64,000 nt of DNA from Apostichopus japonicus (taxonomy: Eukaryota; Echinodermata; Holothuroidea; Aspidochirotida; Stichopodidae): assembly GCF_037975245.1 (NCBI RefSeq), contig NC_092566.1, positions 372,001-436,000 of the forward strand. Reading direction: 5' to 3'. Under the pieces are notes generated by a model. The model had not been told where the DNA came from. It did not search any database and worked only from the letters and a program-made list of their open reading frames with translations. Positions 53,801-64,000 of this stretch are shown here, piece after piece. The position numbers were made by a program, and so were the translations under genes. Each line of letters starts with the position of its first letter. Within the stretch, counting starts at the first letter, position 1.

Positions 53801-56800
53801 TTATATATTCCATTCTTCCAAGTTCAATCAATTAACTGAGACTTTGTATGGAGAACACCTCACTTTAAATAACCTTATTTCGCTTTATCATTGCTCAGAT
53901 TTTTTTTAAATTATGTTAACTTTTTTTCTTTTCATTTTAAATTAGGGTGACATGAGGGAGTATCTTTTGGCTGAGTTGTAGAATGGATAAAATATCAGCA
54001 AACACTGTATTTAAGCAGATTTCTTCTATTCCTTCCTGAAATCCTGGTTATCTTATTTTACCCTATTTTTATTCTTCTTCCAAAGCAGAGACCTTTGCAT
54101 GGTTGTGTTGCTACATTTAAACATTTTCAGTTACCACAAGAAAACAACTGGTGTTTTGTAGAACAATCCATTTGGAAGGTTTCAACTCACCACAGTTGCA
54201 CCATTGTTCATATTTTGCTGATCCCTGTGGGCATGTGCACAGAAGTCCATGCAAGCTGTAACGCCGGAAAAGGGTCTCCCCTCTGCATGACCTAGCCTAC
54301 AGTCCAAGGCATGATCTTCGAATGCTACCTGAAACACAAACATGGAGTTGAAATTTGCATGAGGACAGCAATAAAATAAAACAAAGAGCAGAATTAAAAT
54401 GACTGCATATGGTTGCTACAAATGGTTACTTCTGTGGGTATTATAACAGTTACATATGGATACTACTGTGGGTATTATAAGTTACATATGGTTAGTACTG
54501 TGGGTATTATAACAGTTACATATGGTTACTACATATGGTTACAACTGTGGGTATTATAACAGTTACATATGGTTACTACTGTGGGTATTATAAGTTACAT
54601 ATGGTTAGTACTGTGGGTATTATAACAGTTACATATGGTTAATACTGTGGGTATTATAACAGTTACATATGGTTACTACATATGGTTACAACGGTGGGTA
54701 TTATAACAGTTACACATGGTTACTACTGTGGGTATTATAATAGTTACATATGGTTACTTCTGTGGGTATTATAATTAACATATGGTTAGTACTGTGGGTA
54801 TTATAACAGTTACATATGGTTACTACATATGGTTACAACTGTGGGTATTATAACAGTTACACTTTACTACTGTGGGTATTATAACAGTTACATATGGTTA
54901 CTACTGTGGGTATTATAATTTACATATGGTTAGTACTGTGGGTATTATTACAGTTACATATGGTTACTACTGTGGGTGCACAAATGCACAAATGCACAAA
55001 TTACTGTCCCTTTTACCTAAACGTTGTTTCTTATGCATCTAATATTGATTCCTGAGAATTAATTGAAACCAATCTAATTGTCCTTATACAACTTGAGCAG
55101 CCCAAACATTAACCCCCTATAGATAATTAGTGTAGCTCACATAACCGTCATGTACCACCCTCCACCCCCTCCTTCCCTCCCCTCCCCCTCCTCCTCCCCC
55201 TCCCCAAGACCTGAATATGAAGACAGGCAAACAAGTGGTATTTCCTAGACACTCAAACTGTACTAACAATCCAACAAGAACTTCTCACCTGATTTGAGTA
55301 CGAGTCTGGTGCTAGGGACCTGTAAAGTGGACCCAAGTCGCCAGCTAAATGCTGAAAATGGGCCTCCAAGGTTTCTTCCTGAGACAGAAAAAATAAATCA
55401 AGGTTAATACACACACAACTTTATTTGTCAAGACCAAATCATTAGATTTTCTGTCATTTTTTCAAATATAGAGATTAAGTTTAGAGGATTACCACATCTT
55501 TCAAAATTTTAACAACGACTTTCACAAGAGTTTCATGTCTTTCCAACCACCTGGGTCATTCCGTGTCAAATCACAGATCGCTGTTGCTTGACCCTCTCCA
55601 AACCTTACCATCCTCATTTTAGAGAACCAGGAAATAACCTTCTCTGGAAATTTCACTTGCATTGCTTCAAAATTGGCCAATTTAACACACTTTAAATTCC
55701 GCAATTTTTCACCTTGACTTCCGAGGTCTTATTTGCCAGAATTCAGCATCCTACTACCTTCCTAAAACAGAAGCTCATAGATTCTATCACATAGAAATGG
55801 AAAATAAAATTAGGCTATTAAGGCTATTTAGGAGTTAAGTCAACTTAAAAGTGCCAAAATATTCAATTTTGGTATTTATTGCTAATAAACTGCTATTTTT
55901 AGTGACAAATTGCTCACTAAATTATTGGTTCAGGATAATTGATTCTTTCAGAGGTTATGATGATACAATACTTACCTTACCACCTGTGAGTCACTTTATT
56001 TACCCCCTGGTGGGTCACTTTATTTACCCCCTGGTGGGTCACTTTTTTTACCCCTATGGGTCACTCTACTTACTCCCTGTGAGTCACTTTATTTACCCCC
56101 TGTGGGTCACTTAACTAACCCCCGTGGGTCATTTTACTTATCCCCTGAGTCACTTTACTTATCCCCTGTGGTTCACTTTACTTACCCCCTGTGGGTCACT
56201 ATCCTGCAGCTTAAATTTCCTGGGGGTTTTACTCCTTGCAAACTTGCAAGCATTGTAATACATTGACCAGGAACAGCCAAAAGAAAAAGAAGCCCCACAA
56301 GTGTCTGGGTTGAAACCTTGACAAGCACATGTTTTCCTGGAAGAGTAAAAAATGTCAGGATGTTTATTGCAGCCATCCACCTCCCCACTCTCTCCTCACT
56401 TAAAGAAGTATGAACCAACATACTCAGCTCTCTCCTCACTTAAAGAAGTATGAACCAACGTACTCAGCTCTCCTCACTTGAAGAAGTATGAACCAACGTA
56501 CTCAGCTCTCTCCTCACTTAAAGAAGTAAGAACCAACGTACTCAGCTCTCCTCACTTGAAGAAGTATGAACCAACATACTCAGCTCTCTCCTCACTTGAA
56601 GAAGTATGAACCAACGTACTCAGCTCTCCTCGCTTGAAGAAGTATGAACCAACGTACTCAGCTCTCTCCTCACTTAAAGAAGTAAGTACCAACGTACTCA
56701 GCTCTCCTCACTTGAAGAAGTATGAACCAACATACTCAGCTCTCTCCTCACTTGAAGAAGTATGAAACAATGTACTCAGCTCTGTCCTCACTTGAAGAAG

Positions 56801-59800
56801 TATGAACCAACATACTCAGCTCTCTCCTCACTTAAAGAAGTACGAACCAACGTACTCAGCTCTCCTCACTTGAAGAAGTATGAACCAACGCACTCAGCTT
56901 ATACTGATATATAGTGCCAAGGATAACACAGTTTAAACAATTCCCAATGATAATAATTTCTAGTTAATTTACCCACCCTCCTATGTTGCATTTGTAATAT
57001 AGAATTTGATATAGTATGTGATATAGTATATGCAGGGATGTGCCCAGGATTTCCTGAGTGCCGGGTATACTGATCGCCGTCCTGGGGGAGGGGTCTAAGG
57101 GGAGGGGGTGTTCCCCTCCCCTTTGAGAAATTTTTCGATATTTGAAGGTGCTCAGATGCCAAATGCTGGCACTTGTGTTAAGTTTTTAAGCACATACACA
57201 AGTACTAGTTTGCTAACAATTTACATTTTTAAATTTTTTTAGCGAACTATATTACGTACCTGGTAAAAGTTATTAGTTTTGTTTCAAAGAGATTTTACAA
57301 GGGACCGATTGAGAGCCGTAAGTAATGTTTCTCGCATGCGTAACTGATGCATTATTAGTCTGTATGATTTTGGCATAGGCTAGGCCCAATTTATATTGAA
57401 TATATTGTTAGGAATGTCAGGATTTTAGATGAAAATAGTGCTGGGAGGGATTCAGGATTTTTAAGACAGTGCTGGGCGGTAATTTTTAGTGCTGGGCGGG
57501 GCCGCCCAGCGTGGGCACATCCCTGTATATGATATAGTATGTGATAGAGTATAATAAGTATGTGATATAGTATGTGATACAGTATGTGATATAGTATGTG
57601 ATAAAGTATATGATATAGTATGTGATATGGTATATGATATAGTATATGATATAGTATATGATATAGTATGTAGATTACTATGCTGTTTTCTCTCTGTGAG
57701 GCAGACCAACTTTGTTGTTACCATGAACTGGCAAGATTCAGCTAAGTAGCAGAGGACACAGTCATATTGGTCCTATTGTGTGTAATATGTACTGTTTACA
57801 GATCTCTGAATCTTGGTAACACAATTGAGTGGAAGCACCCACAAACATGCCAACACATGCAGGATAAACACGCTGGGAGATTGACTAGCTCAGTGGTCCA
57901 CTTGTAAAGTTTGGCTGAACGAAATCATAGCTCTAGAAAACACAAGTTAAGGTGCTTAAACAATTAATTTGACTTGAAACTTTGAAATGAAAATACTGTA
58001 TGCTTGCAATATTCTGTTATTGTCATAGTTACAACTTACTCTTCATTTGTGGCACATTTCCTCATTGTTGGTATTGCCCTGAGTGGTAATGTTGTCCTGA
58101 GTAGTTCATACATGTAGTCTGCTGCCCTGTTCTCCACGCCTTCCCAAGCCACGATTGCTATTATTATGTAGGCGGTTTCACAGTGATGGCCCGGTCGATT
58201 CCGAACTAGGGTCAAGAGCTTCTCTTCCTCACAAGACCTTCTGATGATCTGAAAGGTTTTAAGAAAGTACTTAACGATGATTGCAAATAACTTATTTTAA
58301 AATTTTGGTTTGTGATCAAATAAAATAGGGTGTTACAGTACTGAGGCAGCAACATTGTATTATATAAATAGAGATTTAACTGCAAAGAGATACTTCAAAC
58401 CTACCAATTATGTTAAGATTTGCTGTTCAACTTATACTACCAATATGTGAACTTAATTAACTTCTGATTTTAACACTTTAACCAAGATTTGGATATATCT
58501 GTTTCTTCAGCAGAGGTTACCTTGTGCTCACTTATTGAAGTTTGTTTCATCAGTTTTCTTCTCATCTACACAAATTACAGTTTACATATATGATATATTG
58601 GGAGGTACCTTCACTTTTACTTACCCATTTGGCAATTGGACAACCTTGGGAGCTTTTCCCTTCCTTTCCTGAGTAAACCAATTTCTCAATTCTAATACAT
58701 TTACCAGTTTTTCCAAATCTGAGAAAAGAAAGCACAAAGGTAAACTGTTAGCTTCTTTTATAGTTTTATATAATAATATAAAACTATGATCATGAACTTG
58801 GCAGCCACATTGTTTGGGAATACATACCTGGTATCCTCCAAACCATAGATTCAGATGGATGAAAATCCAAGTAAAAAAGAATGTGTTGTAGGACATTTGA
58901 ATGGTAGCTTAGGAAGGAAGAGGGTAGTGACCTTGGAGGGTCATGGGGGTGGGTGGGGGGGGGGGGGCAGTGTAAGAATGTTACTAGTCTGTAGATGGGA
59001 GTGACCTTAGAGGGTCATGGGAGGGGGGGGCAGTGCAAGAATGTTACTAGTCTGTAGATGGGAGTGACCTTAGAGGGTCATGGGGGTGGGGGGGGGGGAG
59101 GCATTGCAAGAATGTTACTAGTCTGTAGATGGGAGTGACCTTAGAGGGTCATGGGAGGGGGGGGCAGTGCAAGAATGTTACTAGTCTGTAGATGGGAGTG
59201 ACCTTAGAGGGTCATGGGGGTGGGGGGGGAGGCATTGCAAGAATGTTACTAGTCTGTATGTATAGGAGACAGGTATTAAGAGAGGACAGAAGTAAGTATT
59301 ACCTTTTTTCCATGAGTTTTCTAATTGCTGGCACAGACGGTCCAGCACCGAGGTGTGTGTAGTACGGTGCCTCGTCAGGATCATGCTCTGTGAAAAAACA
59401 AAACAGGAAGTTTATCAAAACATCAAGGAACTGTTCCTGTCAAATCTTAGTGATTTTTCTCCACCATTTGAGAATTGTTTCCACTCACCATGCTAGTTAT
59501 ATGAGTTTTACTGGATTTGGAAGCCTGTTCACTACAAAACCATTGCATTGATAATGGGGGAGAGGTGGGGGAGGCAGAAATCAGGAGCAATCCAGTAAGG
59601 TTAAGGAAACATGAAGGGGATGGAGAGCTGAGAGGATGGAATGGGATTTGAGTCTCCATACATGCCAATTATTAATGGTTCAGTTTTCCCATAGCACAAA
59701 ATATGACAGTTTAATATTGATCTCATCAGTGACATCACTACTAGGTATGCTAATGATGCACATTCAATGATATACTACAAACTACACAGTAATTTCACAG

Positions 59801-60953
59801 CTTGATAATTCTTGTACTCACCAAGACATCCACATTTGGGCATTTCTAGTTTCTCGTTCTTGCTGAGCATTCGCAACCTCTCTTCCTCTTCAGGGGTGGA
59901 GACTGACAACTTAGGAGAATCCATGGTCCTCTCTGGAGTCTTGTGACCCGGTGGTGTTCCGTTTGGAGAAATTTCAGGTTTTGAAAAATGTGAAGATTGC
60001 TTTGGTATTGAAGAGTGTGATGAGCCAGCAAGGGCCTCTAATTTGTACGAGTCTGATAGATGTGTAGGGAGTACGTGTGCCTTAGGACTGGGGGTAGTTA
60101 TTTTTTCTCCGGGTAGTATACCTTGGGCGGAGGGGTGACCAGTGTGTGGTGGGGCGCCTACATGCATTGGATTTGAAAACACAGCATATCCCTCAGAAGT
60201 GGATAGTTTGTTGATCTGGGATACCTTTGTAAAGGGAGAGGAGTCAATTAAATGATTAGCCTTACTAACTGATTCTTTGGGGAGTTGCCTTGAGGCTCTC
60301 TCTGGTACAACTGCATTATTACTACTACTCTGGAAAGGAGGGAAAGGAAAGTTCCTCCTGGGGACTGACCCACTCAATGACAACAAAGATTCAGCAGCGA
60401 GATCAACGGGAGAGTAAGTATGGTGAGGCGCATGGTCTGGTGAATGTTTACTATGAAGGTGATGATGGGAAGATAACTTTTTCATTTCAGATGGGGAAGA
60501 AGATTTTGCTCTCTGATGAGAGGAAAACTGACTATTTCGGGGAAGATGGTTATTGATGGAGTCTTTTGAGATTCCGTTTCCTGAGTTATGATGCAGCATA
60601 TTATTATCAGGGAGGCTATGAGAGGTGGGTGAAGTCACCCGATGTGCAGCATGTTTGGCTAACATTTCATGATTCCAGTACTGTAAATGATTCCGCCCCT
60701 CCAAGGATTTACCTATTTCAGAACGGGAATTGCCAGAGGCTTTACTGTCATTGTGTGTGTGAGGAGACTCTTGCATTTTTATATGGGGAGGTATTCTGTT
60801 GAAATGAGCAAATCCATTGACTTGAGGCGGGGTTGTGGCTGCAGCTTGCAGTACCCAGGACTTCTCTGGTATCGACATAGTCGGCGGTAATTTCCCAAGG
60901 TTTGGTACCAGGCCAGGTGGAAACCCAGGAAGTGAGGCATTGCCAGCAACAGC
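50811..60953 (-). CDS. TET: TET methylcytosine dioxygenase, catalytic C-terminal part (5' exons not seen)
   Basis: TET enzymes are nuclear Fe(II)/2-oxoglutarate dioxygenases that oxidise 5-methylcytosine stepwise. Nine exons join in frame to 1237 codons: 59822-60953, 59303-59387, 58625-58718, 58040-58248, 56186-56336, 55289-55378, 54191-54328, 51752-53496, 50811-50880. Numbering from the first visible residue, a Ser/Pro/His-rich region (1-370) leads into the Cys-rich module (373-560: [64 protein letters not shown]). The DSBH core has H621-R-D623 as Fe ligands. A low-complexity insert of about 400 residues follows, then [14 protein letters not shown] (H1103, third Fe ligand) and PTR (R1118, 2-oxoglutarate). 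All key residues are present. Assignment to vertebrate TET1, 2 or 3 is not meaningful for an invertebrate single copy. Confidence 0.95.
50881..51751. other. TET last intron with TGACCT-type repeat
   Basis: Contains a 51-bp tandem duplication (51071, 51122) and a copy of the TGACCTTTGACC family ending in GCTTATGGCAAGTAACC (about 51270-51490). Confidence 0.65.
51752..53496 (-). CDS. TET: TET exon (DSBH, low-complexity insert, second DSBH half)
   Basis: 1745 nt between TTTCTTGCTAG and AAAG/GTAGGT. Starts [20 protein letters not shown] and [18 protein letters not shown] Ser/Pro/Met/Gln-rich insert follows, then [45 protein letters not shown] and the Lys-rich end. Confidence 0.94.
53497..54190. 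other. TET intron
   Basis: Noncoding, AT-rich, no feature recognised. Confidence 0.6.
54191..54328 (-). CDS. TET: TET exon with HxD iron-binding motif
   Basis: 138 nt between GTGTTTCAG and GTG/GTGAGT; 46 codons including [20 protein letters not shown] and [20 protein letters not shown] supplies two of the three Fe(II) ligands. Confidence 0.95.
54405..54980. repeat. About 33-bp minisatellite in TET intron
   Basis: Roughly 16 units of TACTGTGGGTATTATAACAG plus TTACATATGGT, with frequent internal rearrangement. It starts about 75 bp upstream (minus sense) of the exon ending at 54328. Confidence 0.92.
55289..55378 (-). CDS. TET: TET exon (LAPDSYSNQ block)
   Basis: 90 nt between CTGTCTCAG and CAG/GTGAGA; 30 codons beginning [16 protein letters not shown] and ending [10 protein letters not shown]. 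Confidence 0.93.
55980..56200 (-). repeat. 24-bp minisatellite containing the TET exon donor junction
   Basis: On the minus strand the real exon end GTGACCCACAGGGG/GTAAGT is followed by about nine diverged copies of the same 24 bp (AGTGACYCACAGGGGRTAARTA). Some keep a GT at the donor position (GGGGGTAAAT, GGGAGTAAGT) and others have lost it (GGGATAAGT). Confidence 0.88.
56186..56336 (-). CDS. TET: TET exon ([16 protein letters not shown] block)
   Basis: 151 nt between TTACTCTTCCAG and GGG/GTAAGT. Contains [20 protein letters not shown] and [20 protein letters not shown]. Its donor end is the founding unit of the 24-bp minisatellite at 55980-56200. Confidence 0.95.
56380..56905. repeat. About 41-bp minisatellite in TET intron, 13 copies
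   Basis: Units of CTCCTCACTTRAAGAAGTATGA and ACCAACGTACTCAGCTCT, two length classes differing by CT. It starts about 45 bp beyond the acceptor of the exon at 56336. Confidence 0.93.
57033..57525. mobile_element. 493-bp MITE inserted in a 12-bp microsatellite
   Basis: Inverted ends CAGGGATGTGCCCA (57033-57046) and TGGGCACATCCCTG (57512-57525), flanked by TATATG on both sides. The host tract GATATAGTATGT continues at 57000-57032 and 57526-57668, so the insertion split the repeat. The ends look hAT-like; no coding sequence. Confidence 0.75.
58040..58248 (-). CDS. TET: TET exon (EEKLL ... NEE block)
   Basis: 209 nt between AACCTTTCAG and [28 protein letters not shown], then [18 protein letters not shown], ending KCATNE. 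Missed by ORF searches because the segment is short. Confidence 0.94.
58625..58718 (-). CDS. TET: TET exon ([10 protein letters not shown] block)
   Basis: 94 nt between TCTTTTCTCAG and TGG/GTAAGT. Correct frame: [20 protein letters not shown], then [11 protein letters not shown]. Another frame across this exon gives a longer ORF but is not the TET frame. Confidence 0.94.
58925..59262. repeat. About 65-bp G-rich minisatellite in TET intron, 5 copies
   Basis: Units of GGAGTGACCTTAGAGGGTCA, TGGG(G)n and ATTGCAAGAATGTTACTAGT; G-runs vary from 7 to 13. It lies about 40 bp from the donor at 59303. Confidence 0.93.
59303..59387 (-). CDS. TET: TET exon (HLGAGP block)
   Basis: 85 nt between TTTTTTCACAG and AAAAG/GTAATA; reads [18 protein letters not shown], then PAIRKLMEK. 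Highly conserved Cys-rich-domain segment. Confidence 0.93.
59388..59821. other. TET intron
   Basis: Noncoding, no repeat recognised. Confidence 0.6.
59822..60953 (-). CDS. TET: TET exon (Ser/Pro/His-rich, start of Cys-rich module)
   Basis: Acceptor TTTGTGCAG, 377 codons plus one base, donor CTTG/GTGAGT. Mostly disordered, His- and Ser-rich, ending LEMPKCGCL. First TET exon visible from the right side of the window; its phase-0 acceptor means coding exons lie further right. Confidence 0.85.
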
Positions 60954-61580
60954 CTGCACAAAGAGAAAATGAGGATGTTGAAGTAAAAAACAAACTTTTG
61001 CAACACAAGAGAAATTAAACTCTACTCGAAAATGGAGTAACACGGCAAACCTTAAACATAATATAAATCCCAAATGTAATACCTGTGTGGATATATTCAT
61101 AATCAAAAAATGTCTGTTCCTGTCTCCACTTACAGTCTAGATGTACACTGACCCATGACACGAAGAAAGAGAGGGCAGGGGAGGCACAAGAAAACACTAT
61201 TCTGTCAATTGGTTTTTTGCCTATCCATGTAAACCTACGCTACCAGCCTACCATAAGCACAACTCAAACAAGATCCGATGTTTATCATCATCGTTGTTAA
61301 TTGAGAGGGTATCTCTGTATGTTCCATGTGTTTGTTTTATTGTGAGTGAATGTGTAGGTGTTATAGTATTGGTCTGTCAGCAAAGGAACATTTACAATAA
61401 AGTTCCCCAAACTGTCCATCTAATGTTGTAGTCATGACAAGGTGCATGCATATAGGGATGTGGTTATTCATCCAGTCTATTCACGAAACGGTTACAAGTG
61501 CACTAAAAAAAAAATATAAAAAAAAACAGGTTAAATCTTTAAAAGTTGTTTTAACTCTTTAGCAATTACAATAATAAAGA
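60954..61580. other. TET upstream intron; no exon recognised
   Basis: No CXXC exon or other TET N-terminal exon seen here. Confidence 0.55.
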
Positions 61581-61589
61581 GAGACATTT

Positions 61590-62078
61590 TCAGAGTTTGG
61601 TAGACTATGGACTCCTCTCCCTGTGGTAATGCCATCAGAGTTTGGTAGACTATGGACTCCTCTCCCTGTGATAATGCCATCAGAGTTTGGTAGACTATGG
61701 ACTCCTCTCCCTGTGATAATGCCATCAGAGTTTGGTAGACTATGGACTCCTCTCTCTGTGATAATGCCATCAGAGTTTGGTAGACTATGGACTCCTCTCC
61801 CTGTGATAATGCCATCAGAGTTTGGTAGACTATGAACTCCTCTCTCTGTGATAATGCCATCAGAGTTTGGTAGACTATGAACTCCTCTCTCTGTGATAAT
61901 GCCATCAGAGTTTGGTAGACTATGGACTCCTCTCCCTGTGATAATGCCATCAGAGTTTGGTAGACTATGGACTCCTCTCCCTGTGATAATGCCATCAGAG
62001 TTTGGTAGACTATGGACTCCTCTCCCTGTGATAATGCCATCAGAGTTTGGTAGACTATGGACTCCTCTCCCTGTGATG
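61590..62078. repeat. 45-bp minisatellite, 11 copies
   Basis: Units of GCCATCAGAGTTTGGTAGAC and TATGGACTCCTCTCCCTGTGATAAT-type sequence. 45 is divisible by three, so a minus-strand frame (ALSQGEESIVYQTLM repeated) remains open; not taken as coding. Confidence 0.96.
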
Positions 62079-62959
62079 CCACCTTACTAGCTGCCATTCC
62101 TTCTGGTATCCATGCAATGACTGTCCTCAAACATTACCACTCTACTTAAATAAACAGCCATGACTTCTTGATAAAACATTCCCTGCTTTTTCCCAGCTCC
62201 TGCTACATTCGATAGATATTAAATTTTCTCAGACAAAGTATTAAATTGAATTCCAGTCTTGCAGTGACAGTTGTAGTTATGTTTTATCACATTTCTGATC
62301 CGTGGGTTACAGGCACATACACAATCTGAATAACACAACTTTCTGGGTCAATGGGAGCAGAAGAACAAGGAGCATTCTTTGTTTAAGGGCACAGGAGTAA
62401 CCTACAGGGTCAAGTCTTAAACCCTATCCCAGAGCTGTTAATACCAGCAGGTTGCCAACATTCCAAAGAGATGTCTGGTTATGGATGAGCTATTTCAAAG
62501 TACCTTCAAGGGTGGAGGACAAGCTCAGTTAGTACCCTCTAGGGGGAACAAAATCCCCACTAATGGGGTTAAAGACAGTTCAAGCTTGGATACAAGCCAT
62601 TAAATTTGGCTAAGGTAAAAGTACATTGACTATTCTGTAAAACCATTATGGAAGCCATTGTACTTTTGATTTTGTCTGTTTAGAGTATAAACCTGGATTA
62701 CTAAAGTTTGAGAGTCAACAATCTCTCTAAGGACCAAACCAAGAGACAGTTGACAAACTTGAAAGAAAACCTGCTCTGGTGAAGGAATATGAACCTTTGT
62801 AGTTCATCATCAGATTGGAAAACTGGATCTTAAGAATGAAGATTGTAGTTATAGTATACGCTCACAATTCAAATGAAGTGTTCATAGAAGCAGCAAATGG
62901 TTTCTACCGTTGAGAATTAATTTTACCACCTGATCAGTTAAGTTTAGGTGACAACAGCT
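62079..62959. other. Unique noncoding sequence
   Basis: No feature recognised between the two minisatellites. Confidence 0.5.
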
Positions 62960-64000
62960 TAATGGGAACCTAAGTCAGATCAACTGATGTCCTCTTAATG
63001 GGGATCTAAGTCTGATCAACTGATGTCTTCTTAATGGGGATCTAAGTCTAATCAAATGATGTCCTCTTAGTGGGGATCTAAGTCTGATCAACTGATGTCC
63101 TCTTAATGGTTATCTAAGTCTGATCAACTGATGTCTTCTTAATGGGGATCTAAGTCTAATCAAATGATGTCCTCTTAGTGGGGATCTAAGTCTGATCAAC
63201 TGATGTCCTCTTAATGGGGATCTAAGTCTAATCAACTGATGTCCTCTTAATGGGGATCTAGGTCTAATCAACTGATGCCCTCTTAAAGGGGATCTAAGTA
63301 TAATCAACTGATGTCCTCTTAATGGGGATCTAATCAACTGATGTCCTCTTAATGGGGATCTAATCAACTGATGTCCTCTTAATGGGGATCTAAGTCTGAT
63401 CAACTGATGTCCTCTTAGTGGGGATCTAAGTCTGATCAACTGATGTCCTCTTAATGGGGATCTAAGTCTAATCAACTGATGCCCTCTTAATGGGGATCTA
63501 AGTCTAATCAACTGATGTCCTCTTAATGGGGATCTAATCAACTGATGTCCTCTTAATGGGGATCTAATCAACTGATGTCCTCTTAATGGGGATCTAATCA
63601 ACTGATGTCCTCTTAATGGGGATCTAATCAACTGATGTCCTCTTAATGGGGATCTAATCAACTGATGTCCTCTTAATGGGGATCTAATCAACTGTTGTCC
63701 TCTTAATGGGGATCTAATCAACTGATGTCCTCTTAATGGGGATCTAAGTCTGATCAACTGATGTCCTCTTAGTGGGGATCTAAGTATAATCAACTGATGT
63801 CCTCTTAATGGGGATCTAATCAACTGATGTCCTCTTAATGGGGATCTAAGTATAATCAACTGATGTCCTCTTAATGGGGATCTAAGTCTGATCAACAGAT
63901 GTCCTTTTAATTGGGATCAAAATCTAATCAGCTGGTGTCCTCTAAATGGGGATCTAAGTCTAATAAACTGATGCCCTCTTAATGGGGATCTAAGTCTGAT
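62960..64000. repeat. 27/36-bp higher-order minisatellite, about 30 copies, runs off the window
   Basis: Units of AACTGATGTCCTCTTAATGG plus GGATCTAATC (short) or GGATCTAAGTCTGATC (long). A run of short units occupies 63530-63730. The minus-strand frame of 261 codons (RSPLRGHQLI) is a product of unit lengths divisible by three. Confidence 0.95.

Noticed and set aside
56182-56439. 85-codon ORF overlapping the [11 protein letters not shown] exon
   Set aside because: Wrong frame of a real exon, extended through the adjacent minisatellite.
58621-58896. 91-codon minus ORF ending VVQLPNG
   Set aside because: It overlaps the [13 protein letters not shown] exon in a different frame; the TET frame is supported by phase and conservation.
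61531-62130. 199-codon minus-strand repeat protein (GEESIVYQTLM)
   Set aside because: 45-bp minisatellite in the TET upstream intron; copies differ by single bases without a codon-position bias that I could see.
63110-63895. 261-codon RSPLRGHQLI repeat protein
   Set aside because: Unit lengths of 27, 30 and 36 are all multiples of three; no flanking gene signals, and the array continues past the ORF and the window.

Overview
The window is eukaryotic. It is AT-rich, with small exons, GT-AG introns, interspersed repeats and many tandem repeats. The gene families, all animal-type, are a UBE2D ubiquitin-conjugating enzyme, a death-fold/NACHT/LRR immune receptor, a CatSper sperm calcium channel subunit and a TET 5-methylcytosine dioxygenase. 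Together with Penelope-like and hAT-like elements and TGACCT-rich interspersed repeats, they suggest a marine invertebrate deuterostome, most likely an echinoderm. The species cannot be read from the sequence.

Layout, left to right. (1) 122-10434, minus strand: the first four coding exons of a UBE2D orthologue, with its 3' end off the left edge. Its introns hold a TIR element (4805-5821), a long (ATGT)n tract, a 186-bp Penelope-derived palindrome carrying a hammerhead-like motif (7953-8138), another TIR element (8976-9653) and a TTAGGG-like tract. (2) 10435-23470: mostly repeats. There is a weak three-exon candidate on the minus strand (17332-18269), a 1.2-kb transposon with 115-bp terminal inverted repeats (19972-21159), and large 80-bp and 47-bp satellites. 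(3) 23491-28716, minus strand: a three-exon NLR of about 1049 codons. (4) 28900-39800: an array of TGACCT-rich repeats, a 1636-bp hAT-type element with an 8-bp target duplication, a 486-bp foldback element, and a decayed Penelope-like retrotransposon (RT remnant plus GIY-YIG) with a hAT MITE nested inside it. (5) 39810-46802, plus strand: a CATSPER3 orthologue that reads through completely (7 exons, 391 codons). (6) 46890-50810: intergenic minisatellites. (7) 50811-60953, minus strand: nine 3' exons of a TET gene (1237 codons seen), comprising the whole Cys-rich plus double-stranded beta-helix catalytic part. Its 5' exons, including any CXXC exon, are not seen. (8) 61-64 kb: two large minisatellites.

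The genes do not form a pathway. They are separate housekeeping, immune, sperm and epigenetic genes, and I recognised them by assembling exons by eye rather than from long ORFs.

The most unusual signal is the tandem repeats, about 25 arrays covering roughly one sixth of the window. Two of them have an authentic splice junction inside the repeat unit. In CATSPER3, 19 decoy copies of the exon-3 acceptor plus exon start precede the real one. In TET, about nine copies of an exon-end plus donor motif follow the real donor. Each CATSPER3 decoy unit also contains a perfect TGACGTCA (CRE) palindrome, which the genuine exon copy has lost.
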